Source: Effrenium voratum
Taxonomy: Eukaryota; Sar; Dinophyceae; Suessiales; Symbiodiniaceae
Reading direction: 5' to 3'
Assembly: GCA_963377175.1 (NCBI GenBank)
Contig: CAUJNA010003239.1
Span: forward strand, 526,596 to 590,595
Length of the DNA: 64,000 bases
Shown: positions 27,801 to 39,800 of the stretch, piece after piece
How positions within the stretch are numbered: the first letter of the stretch is position 1
Layout of the letters: each line of letters opens with the position of its first letter
Translations under genes and position numbers: made by a program
Notes under the pieces: generated by a model
Database searches by the model: none
The model's input: the letters and a program-made list of their open reading frames with translations, nothing else
Told to the model about the DNA's origin: nothing

Positions 27801-30800
27801 CATTGAAGACTCAATTCTCACCGACGGCTTGTAAGAACCTCGCTGGTTCGAATTGAGTCAAAACCAATGGTTAACCAGTGGTCATGAAAAGCAAAATCCC
27901 AACCTTATGAGACAAAATCCCAACCACAAAATCCCAACCACAAAATCCCAACCACAAATCCCAACCACAAATCCCAACCACAAAATCCCAACCACAAAAT
28001 CCCAACCACAAATCCCAACCACAAAATCCCAACCACAAAATCCCAACCACAAAATCCCAAATGGTTTGAAGAACCTCGCTGCGTTTGTGTTTGAAGAACC
28101 ACAAAATCCCACCTGAGGAGTGGATGGCCAGCGTGAAGGAGAAGGAGCGGATGGGAAAAGAGGGACGCCGGGGCAAAAAGGGGATTGATACACATAACAA
28201 AAATATATGTATGGGAAAACAGGGGAAAGAAGGGGAATATATGCTTGGAAACGACCCCAAAATGGACAACCCGAAGAAAAGAAAAAAAGAAGAAAAGAAA
28301 GCAGACCCATATATGCATATATGAATATACTCGTTGAAGCCCGAAGGGTGGGTTTACGAGGTATGTTTATTTCGTGGCATGCGACTCCAATTGAACCCCT
28401 GGGAGCAGTTTGGAGGTGGAGACCATCTGGCAAGGCGTTGCGTAGGCACCCCTTGCTGTCGCGGAGGCATTGCGAAGGCACGCGCGTGGGCGTGTGTACA
28501 GCGTATAGGCCCCAATAGCGCGAATCAAACACTGCCCACATGGCTATGGTGGGATCTGAAAAGGGGAATCCATTTTGCAACTCAGGTGATTGTGCTTGGT
28601 TCCTTTGCTTGCCACTATCAGGGTGGTTCTCAAGTTATCCTCACTTCCTGAGTTTGCGGACTTTGAACTTGTTGGAAAGACCAGGTTAGAGGTAAATGAG
28701 CCTCCCAATTATGTATGGGTGCGGATTTATTTGGGTTTTTATCTTATTTTATTTTTTCGTTATTTTTTGGGATTTTTGTTGGTTTTTCGTCCGGGCCAGT
28801 AAAATGCCGTAGTTTACAGCATTTTCTCGCGAAATTGACGCATTTTACACCAGCCCGTCAACATCCCCAGCATCGTGTTCAACATCCCCCGCATGTTCGA
28901 CCAACATCCCTAGCATCACCAACAAATTGTGGGTAACAAAATCGAAAAAGTAGCTGGCGGGTTGACGGGGTCAAAAAATGATGATTCAAATAGGAGGGCA
29001 TTTCAGTCCCTGTAAAAAGTCACTAAAAAGTAGCGGGGGTTGGGGGGGCGGCAGCCCCCCCATGATGTTCGCAGAAGTGATGATTCGAATAGGGGTGCAA
29101 TTCAATCTCTGCAAAAAGTCTAAAAAGTAGGGCGGGGGGTTAGCCCCACCATGATTTTCGAAGAATTGATGGTTCAACTAGGGGTGCAATTCAATCTCTG
29201 CAAGAAATCTAAAAAGAGCTGGGCGGTTGGGGGGGGGCTTCCCCCCCAGGATGTTCGAAGAAGTGAGGATTCAAATAGGGCGGAACTGGTGATGCTGATG
29301 ATGCGGGAAGCCAAATCCAAAAACCAATGAAAGGGTGCAAAGGCCAAAAAGCTCAGAGAGGAACTGTGAAAGCAGAGGATGCGAAAAGCCAAAGCCGCCA
29401 AAAGCCGCATAAACGGGAAAGCCAAAACGCCACCTGCCGAAGACGTGTGAGGGCGCTGCGGCTACGAAGCCAGAGTTTGAGAGAAATCGTGGCCGAAACT
29501 GGAGTCTCAAAAGGATCCGTGCAATGCAGAGGATGCGAAAAGCCAAAGCCAAAAAGCCACCAAAAGCCGCAAAAACCAACAAAAAACCGAAAAGCCAAAA
29601 AGCCAAAAAGCCAAGAAGCCAAGAAGCCGAAAAGCCAAGAAGTCAAGAAGCCAAACAAGATCCCAAGAAGCCAAGAAGCCAAAAGCGAAGCAAATTCCAA
29701 AAGCAAAAACGAAAAACATTCCTAAAATAGATACCCCTCCAAACTTATGTATTCAAGGAACAGCTGCCCCCCTCAATTTGTTGAGACGCGACCCCTTGGG
29801 GACGAGCTATAGTTGACGATCCCGCAGGAAGTGCCGTACACCACCAGCTACACCTTTGCCAACTTCCTGGCAAAGGCCACGGAGGTGAGAGAGTGGATGC
29901 TTGGCAGTAACTTGTGACCTGTGAAAACGCGCCACTCCCTGAGTTGGACTTCAGATTGTTTGGGGCACCCAAAACAACCAAGAGGACATTTTGCACAGTT
30001 AGGAGCTTTAGGACTTTTCGCAGCTAATTCCAGGAAGTGAGTCCTGTTTTGTTTGGGGCAGTATTCATGTTGGGACACCCAAGAAACCAGAGGGAAACCA
30101 ACACACAGGGAGCCAACCAACTGAAGCAACTGAAGTCTCCAATGTCGAGAGATCCTTATTTGTATCAAAGGGGATGGGGCACAAATTGGGACATGGGGTA
30201 CTCTCACTGGCCCAATGTCGGAACGAATATGCCGCTTGGTAAGCATGAATAGGTCGAAGAGTGGATTTTGTGGTGACTTGCAGTTGGACACTGGAAAAGG
30301 TCGAGGAACACATTTGACTAGGTCTTGAGCCCTTCGGGTATCGGGGTCAAGTGCAACTTGGAGCGGAACATGTTGTGAACATAGCCAAAAAGTGTTTTTT
30401 TTTCTTTGCATACCAGTTTTGGGGGTGTGGGTTGTCTGTACAGACGCCTCTCGGGTCACAACACTTAGGAAGCGTTGCTCAAATCAGGAGAACAAAAAGG
30501 GAGGCGCAAACTCCGAGACAGCTTCAAACTGTCTTGTACCTAGATCATCATTGTTTGCAGTCCTCTCCTTTTTGAGGATCCTCTTTTGGGGGTTCCCTGT
30601 GAATTCCAAAGGAGACACTGTCTATGCCTTCCCGGTCAGGGCACCTAGGTCCCTCAGTAGTGCCCTTTTACCAACTTTTTTGGGGGATTGTTCCCCTAAA
30701 ATAGACTACAGAAAAAAGTTGATACCAACTTATTCTAACCTCTCTACTCGAAGACCTAGGCACATTTCTTCATGTGAGCCTTTGAGGAATTTGCAGAAGC

Positions 30801-33800
30801 TGCCAGCAGACGACTTCAGCACGGAGAATGGCGTGCCCTTGGCATAAAAGGCCCAGCTCACTTCCTGAGTTCATGAACTTTAGACTTTTTCGGACGACCA
30901 TTTGAGTGGTAAATATAAAGTTTGGACTTTTTTGGGCCATCGACTCTTTGTTTTCTCTCGGAGACCACGCAAAAGTAACACGGGTGCACGAAACAAGGCA
31001 GGCATTCTGATTATAGGTCCATGTGTTCAAGCTGCCCCACCCCTACAAAGTGCTGCTTGGGTGAGGGAGGCGGACGGATTCATGGGTGATTTCTGTGCCC
31101 TCTGCGTAACGTGAAGCAATGCAAAGCGCAATCGGACTGAAAACATCTCGTGCCAAGCACTCCTGCTCAAATCGCTTGGAGCTTCGGAACCCAGAAGTTG
31201 AGCTTCGGAACCCCTTTGGGTGAAAAACACAACTTGAAGAAAGAACATCCCAAGTGAGTCTTTGCGTTTGGATCGCTTTGTATTTGTTGGTTTTATAATG
31301 GATACAAGTGTTTTATTTATTTTTATTTCTTTTCTGGAGAGTCCCCTACATTGGAATCCTTAAAAAGCAACACAACAACAAGACAACAAACAAGGCCTGT
31401 CCTGCCAAGTCCAATTCCACTTGAGGTGCCAACCCCTTGGCCTGCCACGTCGGAAAGATTTTGAGCGAGGGCAGATGGCTGTGTTTTCCCGTGTTTTCTC
31501 GCAGGAAGCAGCCGCAAGGTAAATGTGGCGAGAAGATCCATCGCGACCTGCTGCGGTCTGCGGGATTCAAATGTGTCCAGGGCTGACCCAAGGGGAACAC
31601 CGTACGAAGACACACCTGACGTGAGCAGTGGCCTAGGGTATACAGTACTCAGAATTAATCTTGAAAAACCGCAGACTCGCAAGCTGAAAGCTACACCCGC
31701 GGTCCGTGTTTTTTGAGGAAACCGTTTCTCAAGTTGGTCCGGGACTCCCAACAATGACTAATACTAGGTCCCCCAGTAGTGCCCTGTGACCCTTTGTTGG
31801 GGGAGGGTTCCCCTACTAAAATAGACTGCAGAAAAGAATCGGGTACCCTCATTCTATCCTCTCTACGGGAGGACCTAGAATACGAGGGCCCAATTTTGTG
31901 AAACTTGGAGAGTAGCTACCCATAGATTTCTTGGCCGCTGAGCCAAAGAGATCCGAGGTGTTAGTGACCAAGAGCAGGCGCTTCCCGCTGATGATCGACC
32001 CCCAGAACCAGGCGAGCCGTTCGGGTATGATATGGTTGGGCTCAGTGTGTTTTACCCCGTGGTTTTGGGTATGATATGGGTATGGGCTCAGCGCCAAAAC
32101 TTGTTCTTTTTTTTTTTTTGGGGGGGGGGGGGGGCAGCCGGTGTTTTGTTTAAACCCGTGTTTTGGGTATGTTTTGGGTATGGGCCCAGCAGAAAAACTT
32201 TTTATTTTCAGGGTGATTTTGTAGAGGTAACGGCTCCCCCAAGGCCTCAAGATCCAAGGCCGCAAGTTTGCAAGAAAGGAAAACCTTTGAGCCACCCGGC
32301 GAAAGGATGAGTTTGCATCCCGTTGCAACGTTGGCCTCATGGGGCTGTGGGAATGAGGGGGCTTCCCGTTGTGCCAGAAGACCTGATAACAAGGTCCCCC
32401 AGTGCCCTTTTACCAACTATTTGGGGGAGGGTTCCCCTACTAAGATAGACTACGGAAAAATGGGTTCCCTTATTTCTAACCTAACCTCTCCACTGGAGGA
32501 CCTAGATAAGTAAAGAGTGAGTCATTGGTAAGGCCAGGGCTCCCAAGACCTGCCAGCTGCCAGTGGCGCGCGTTGCCATGTGCCACTGGTCTCTTTGAGG
32601 ATCAAAGCCCGGCGACCAGACCTAAATTCGCTTGGTTTCCTGGGGCTTCCCAAAGTTTTGTCCGGCATTTTGCCACGGTCATTGGAACCCTGCAGCGAAA
32701 ACGTGGCGAAAACGTTTTGCCAGAGATGGGCCATTGGCAATCCAGCGTTTGTAGAATGTTGAGGAAAAAAACGGCGAAAGGTCCATAACCCCATGGACAG
32801 CGACAGCGGGGCATATTGCATGGTTGTTGTTGGGGAACCTTTTTCCAAAATTTGTGCTTATTGTGGTTTAGTGGTTGAAATCCAACCACTTAACTGCTAA
32901 AGTTTAAGTTGTTAGCTCCTGGCAAGCGACAGCCGGGCAGATTGCATCAGATCCGAAACCTTTGAGCCCGAAGCATCTCACGGACATTCGATGGGCCTGG
33001 TGCATTCGACGGCGGATTTGGAACCGATCGATCTGTCCCTTCCCGGCCGTTCTGAATTGCCCATCCGTAAGTTGAACTCGAGGGCCCAATGGTTTCCAGG
33101 ACTCATTCGATGAGGGTTTGCAGTTCCGCCCACAGGCCCACAGGGAAGCACTTGGATTTGCAAGTTTTCAAATTTGGTGTCCCTTGGTTTCTATGAAAAT
33201 GAAGATGGAACCCCAGCAAATCACCCAAAATGGGATTCCACACATTCGTCAGGTTCCATGTGACAGGATTTCGCCCGCAGGTAGTTCTTTCCAATTAATC
33301 CCGGCTCAGCGCATTTTGGGGGGTTATTTTATGTTTGGCCACATGGGAGACCTCTGTCCATCGAGGGACTTGCCAGGCCAATGCCTGGGTCCGGAAGATG
33401 GAGGAGACGCGGCAGCTGAAGGTCTTCGACCCGAACTCCAAGGAGCTGAGCACCGGGGGACCGGTTGGGTCCGGTTGGGAGACGCTTTGATAGACGAGGG
33501 CCACGGGGTTTTTGGAGGGAAAGCTCTTGAGCAAGGAGCCCCTTGTTTGGGATTTGTTCTTTTTTTGGGGGGGGATTCGATTCGGGATTCCCCGGTGGCC
33601 GTTTTGGAAGTTGGATTCTGGGCTTTCGCCTTCTGCTTTGCGAAGGTTGAACATGTTGCCTTGGACCCTTTGACCCACCTTGGGAACGCGGAAATCCCCG
33701 GTCGGACATGGAACTTCGAATGTTGAAACCGTCCCCACCTCCGCAATTGAGCGTCTTGACCTGAACTTGGTCGACATCGATGGGTGGTTGCTGTTTCAAC

Positions 33801-36800
33801 TGGGTATCCTTGGATGGTTTGCGCAGCGGGGGCCTTAGGGAAGCAACGCGCATCGATCGTTGCGGAAAATGGCCCAGGGATTTGTGGTGGTCGAGGTGCT
33901 CTACACTCATTCTGTGTACATCGTTTGTTTCGGAAAATGACAACCTGTCAGGGACCTGGGGAAGCAATGTGTAATGTCGACCTATGATTAAAAATCCTCC
34001 CCCGATTAAAGTTATGTTGTGGGCCGGCACTGATTCATAAGCCCCCCCAAATAAAGTTATGTTGTTTTTTGTGTGTGTGTTTTTTTTTGGCGGGGAATCC
34101 ACACACACTCACAAAGAAAACACACCAGACAACACGCACACACACACACACACCCGCTAGCATCATCTCAACCTCTTCCACTAGCTTGTCTGATTGGTCA
34201 GTATCTGCCTCGCCTGCCTTAAAATTTCAGATCTACAAAAAATACTAGCTCCCAAACTGCAAATTATTTACATACTCTTGTTTGAAAAGTGGCCCCGAAT
34301 CAACCCTACAAGGGGGGTAGTACTTGGGGGTTGAAAAAACATTATTTAGGGGGCCCCCCTAAATAAAGATTTCTGGTTGCCCCCCCCAAAAAAAAGAAGA
34401 AGTGTCACCAGCAATACTAAATCAATTAGAATCCCAACAAGTCAAATCTCAAAAGGAGGCTCCAGCAATACTAAACCAGTTGAAACTCAAATCCCTCAGC
34501 AATACTAAACCAATAGGAAACTCAAATCCCTCAAGTCAAATCTCAAAAGGAGGCTCCAGCAATACTAAACCAGTTGAAACTCAAACCTCTCAGCAATACT
34601 AAACCAATAGGAAACTCAAATCCCTCAAGTCAAATCTCAAAAGGAGGCTCCAGCAATACGAAATCAATTCAATACTCAAATCCACCAATACTAAACCAAT
34701 TGGAACCCCGAATCCAATCTCAAAAGGAGGCTCCAGCAATACTAAATCAATTCAATACTCAAATCCACCAATACTAAACCAATTGGAACCCCGAATCCAA
34801 TCTCAAAAGGAGGCTCCAGCAATACTAAATCAATTCAATACTCAAATCCACCAATACTAAACCAATTGGAACCCCGAATCCAATCTCAAAAGGAGGCTCC
34901 AGCAATACTAAATCAATTCAATACTCAAATCCACCAATACTAAACCAATTGGAACCCCGAATCCAATCTCAAAAGGAGGCTCCAGCAATACTAAATCAAT
35001 TGAAACGCAAAAATATGTGTGCAATAGTTAGCAATTCACAATCAAGTTCAGAACACTATTTAGGGGCGGAAGTTGTTTGGGGGGGGGGGTGTATTAATCA
35101 GAGGTAGACATTAGAAGATGGCCGGGACCCAGGGGTTGTGGAAACATGTTGGTTCTATTGGTAGGTCACCCCCACATTCTTTGAGTGGCCAGCGAAAACA
35201 GTGACAAAGTCAAGTCATGTCATGGCTGAATGAGCAGACAAAAAATAGGACAAACACACACTAAGCGGTACCCGCATCATGCATTCCGCAGACAGTTTGG
35301 CTGGGTGTTTCAGTGAGTGGTTCATTTTTTGGGGGGAAGAGGGTTCTCATTTGCCCAAAGCCGACCTTTGTCATGGCTGAATGGGCAGAAAAACACGCTA
35401 AGCGGTACCCGCATCATACATTCCACACACAATTTGGCCTTTTGTGTTTCAGTGAGTGGTTCATTTTTTGGGGGGAAGGGGGTGAGGGATTTTTGCCCAA
35501 AGCCGACCTTTTGACCTTTTAGCTTCCTCTTGGCCCACAGTTTTTCGTGCCCAAAGCTTGGCCTTTGAGCCTTTGGTCCTTTGGTCCTTGGGGCCCGTGA
35601 GGCTTTTTTCAGCCTGCGCATCCATTTGGCTGCTCAAAAGCATACCAAAATGAATGGCCCCAAAATGGCAAATCGAGAACCCAAGCCTCAATTCTGAGCC
35701 GTGGAATTGTTCGAGCTTTCCATTTGCCAGTTTTCCATTTGCCATTTTCCAGTTCCAAAAATTCCATTTGCCATGGCCAAATGTTCAATTCGCCGTGTTT
35801 TTTTTTTGGCGCCTTGGAGCGCCCCAAACCTATTCGCAGGACATCATGAAGTCACTGGAGCGCGCCATCGAGTTCGGAAGCCCTGTGCTCCTGGAGAACG
35901 TGGGCGAGGAGATGCGCTTGAGATCGTCGCTTTCCAACAACCCAGGGGATCAGATTCCTTCGAGGAGGAGATGCGCTTGAGATCTTTTTGTTGGGCTTTC
36001 CAAAACAACAGCTTGAACTACACTGAAAATCAGGGAAAGTGAGTGTGTGTGGAATTTTTTAGGTAACCATCTTTTCCACAAAAACGCTAGAGGATCCAGT
36101 TCCCGCCTGACAGTTACCCAGGGGAAATTCCAACAGGTTTTTGGTTCAACAAGTGGAACCCGCTCACATGGGCCCCAGGACGCCCAGTTCGGTTCCATGA
36201 CCTGGGGACTCCTTGGATGATGTCAAAAGAACCAAATGAGACCCATGCAGGTACTTTCCCAGGTTCTTCTTGAATACTTCCCAGGTTTGAAGACCTCCTA
36301 GGCACATTCAAGCAAGAAAAGAACCAAATGAGACCTACCACTCGAGCACTTCCCAGGTTTGAACGTGCCACTTCTATGGACGGTTGCCCATTTGACATGA
36401 GGAGCTGGATCCATCGCTGGAGCCGATCTTGGCCAAGAACATCATCGACAGCGGCGGGGGCAGCCTTTCTCTCAAGGCGGGAGCTAGTGGTTGGAAACGG
36501 AACTTCCATTTTCTTGAGAATATGTTTTTCCCCCGTTGGTTTTTACAGGGAATCTATGACTACTTATTCTTCTTCTTCTTTTTTTTTCTCAGGGGTCTTA
36601 ACCAAATGGAAGGGAAGCGTGTCAGTAGATGTGAGGATCATGGCAGGTGACAAAGTATTGAGATGGCCTACTTTGGTATGACTGCGGAGCCTTGATGCAA
36701 CACTTATGCAAGCTGTGATCGATATGATATTACTTGGACGCGAGTGATTGGCCGGTGCGTAAAACCCTGCGATGTTTTGTTGTTTTTGGATGAATGTTGC

Positions 36801-39800
36801 TTCACCTTCACCTGCGACCAGCTTGTATATATGTTACTTATTCCTTTATTTGTTATTTCTATCTTTCTTTTTCCTTTCTCTCCTTCTCTCTTTATTTCTT
36901 TCTTTGTTTTGTTTTTGTCTCTTCCGCCGACGATTCGGTGTGAACCCGAGCTTCACCCGAGAGCAACACCGCAAGAGGCCAACACTGTGAAGGCGTTGCA
37001 ATGCTTCGCGGAAGAAGCTGCTGGAAGTGTCGAATGACAAACATCTTGAAACGGTGCTGGTTTGCAATTTCGCTGGGCCCCTTTTTGGCATCCCACTTAG
37101 GCGGCGCACGGCACCCGGCTCCAAAGGAGAAGTTGTTATTGAAATTCCGGGCCCCACTTTTTCGCTCGAGGTAGGCGACAACGTGCTGGACTACAACGCC
37201 GCCTTCATGTTCTACATCACCACCAAGCTTTCCAACCCCCACTATACCCCAGAGGTGTCCACCAAGACCACCATTGCGACTTCCCAAAGCCGGCCTCATG
37301 TGGTTTATGTTAAAGACAAGGAATACAAATGGGAGGAGGGTGCTTGGGTGGTCATGTGTTCTTTTTTTTGGGGGGGAAAAGCAAAGTGATACCAATTCAA
37401 GGAGGGTGCTCAGATGCTCGGCTTCCAATTAGAACCCAGCCGACGCTTCGGTGACCCCGTGAAATTGTGTAACGCGTGGTGTGTATCAGTGCACGTGTGC
37501 AAAGAGTATTGGGGGGTCAGGATTATTGGCTCTGAATGTGAACGTTTGGATGGGCATCTCATGATAGTTACAATATGCCTACCTGTCGAAAGTGCAGAAT
37601 CAATTACAACTTAGAAGCTTCATTTGGAAGAGCTCAGTTCGCACTTGATATACCATGACACGTGATCCAACGGCACAAGAGCAGCCCTGCTGAACATGCA
37701 ACAAAAGACGGCCTGCCTGATGTTTTAGAGTCGAGGTCAGAAGACTTGGCATGGAGTGGCGCTGGAGCTACTGGGTTGTCAGGAACTGGACTCATTGCTC
37801 ATGAGGCCAAAGCCTAGGTGTCCCTCACTGAACCCCAAGAAGACTGTGCTACTCTGAAATACATGCAGAATCGGAACCCGGCATCAACAAGCTCCTGGCT
37901 GATTTTGATCGCGTGGTTTGGTCCATTTTAGAGGCAATCCTTTGTGTCTGGAGGAAACGCCCCCTATTAGTCTGACAGAATTGTGACTCCTCTCAATCTT
38001 CACAAACAGAAGAATATTGCTCATGGTTCTGTTCCAACGGCTGGCACAAAGCACCCCTTTGAGGGTCCCTGGGTCTTTTTTCCCTTTGTTGCATGGCCTG
38101 AGTTGTTTCCTCGTTTTGTTCACTCTGAAAAGGGTGCTGAGAAGCGTGTGAATCCTTTGCCGCAGTCGCTTTGCCCTGTTGCCCCTTTGGGCATGGTTCC
38201 ACTAAAGGAGCCTGTCGACGCTTGTTAAGGTAGGCAGAGCTTTCGGGTGAATTTGATGGCGGGCCTTTGGTAGAACCTTCCCCCCGATCTTTTGGACGAC
38301 TTGCTGGGCAACCGTCCTTTGGGATTCCATTTTCCTATCAAGGCGGTTTGTAGCTTCCAAAGGCATCATTTCAGCTTACCCTCTCACCAAATCAGAGGGA
38401 CCAACCAGAAGGTCCCTTTTAGAGGAACATATTTGTCAACTTATGTATGGGTGCGTTGGGCAACCCACACCCCCTCTTTTCGCAACTTCCAAGTGATTCG
38501 CCCGTTTCGGCACTATGAGTGATCCCCCCCAAAGAACAAAACAAACACAACTAAAGGTTTTCAACTCGGGACCATAGCAGCCCCAGACTCCGACTCAAGG
38601 CGCAAAGGAACAAAAAAGAACAGAAAAGAAGGACAAGAAAGCAAGCAAGAAAGAAGGATGGCCCTGCCATGTCATTGTTTCCCTCAAGACCGCCATTTGG
38701 CTTGGGTAAAAGATGAGGATGTCCTACTAAGGTGGACCCGGACAGTTTCATTGAACTGGGGGAAGGGAACCAAGCTCAATGCAAGTTCACCGACAAAAAC
38801 CAGGTAGGGCCGGAAGGTTTGTGTGAGGTGACCAATTACCAAACCAACCAACTCTAGGTTGTCCACCAAAGCCAGGTAGGGCGGAAGGAGCACAGGTGTC
38901 CTTTTTGGTTGGTTTGCTTACAAAAATCGAAGGCCTGGTTTGCCTGGTGGTTTAATCATCTACCAGGGAAACCGATCTATTTTCCGGAAACCTATGGGAA
39001 GGGTTTGAGGTGAACTTCATCGTGGTGCTGGACGGTCTCACCAACCAGCTGCTGGGCGTCATCGTGAGGTCTGAGGACTCGCGCTTGGAGGAGGACAAGA
39101 ACCGCCTGCTCTTTCAGGTGGCCAAAGGCCGGGGCTTACGGCAAGCGGGGGCTTGCTCGGAGCTGATGAAGTTGACTGAACATGTCCCAGGTGGTTGGCT
39201 GTTTATACGCATGCCGCATACATATTATATCATATGATACATATAATACATATAATACATATAGTACATACAATACATATAGTACACATAGTACATATAG
39301 AACATATAATGCACTATGTTCATGTTTATCACACAACGAACAACATCCTGAAACATGGCCGGTGGTTTGAACGGTTGGGTTCAGCAATAAAATGATGAAT
39401 GACCATTGGCACAGAGCCATCCTGAGCATGTTCTTGAGATTGTGACGAATGTGCGGATAGCTTTCACAAACATCCTTAAGGCGGAGGTTGCTTGTCAAGA
39501 AAAGCTGACTCAAAGGAAAGGACTGCTCAAGCATTGGGATTAGCTCCCATGGGTCATGTGGATTTGTGTCCATCAAGCCTTCTTCGAAAGTTGGTGCTAT
39601 TTGTGGCTTCATTTCAGCCTTGCCAAACTGCGAATGGTTGATTTCAAGCATTTCGCCACCAGATTCTTGCTGTCTTGTTTGTTCTCTTTCGATTGACTGT
39701 CTGACAAAAAACCAGGGGCTCCCTTTTTTTTTCACCCTTCATACTTGTTTTTCAACCCTTCCTTTTTTTTAACCCTCCGACCTTTTTGGAACCTCTCAAC

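Noticed and set aside
27830..27860. tRNA-like GGTTCGAAT
   Set aside because: No cloverleaf arms could be paired around it.
27871..28580. 232-codon minus-strand frame with WLGFCGWD repeats
   Set aside because: It is the translation of a 13/14-bp tandem repeat plus intron sequence, with no family match.
29327..29730. Lysine-rich [10 protein letters not shown] frames resembling a basic protein
   Set aside because: Simple nonanucleotide repeat, read in all frames, not bounded by splice or start context.
33118..33726. 202-codon plus-strand frame around exon 26
   Set aside because: It overlaps exon 26 in the wrong frame; the dynein frame there encodes [16 protein letters not shown].
34403..35010. 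CRISPR-like array
   Set aside because: Head-to-tail units without unique spacers in a eukaryotic intron; it is a minisatellite.
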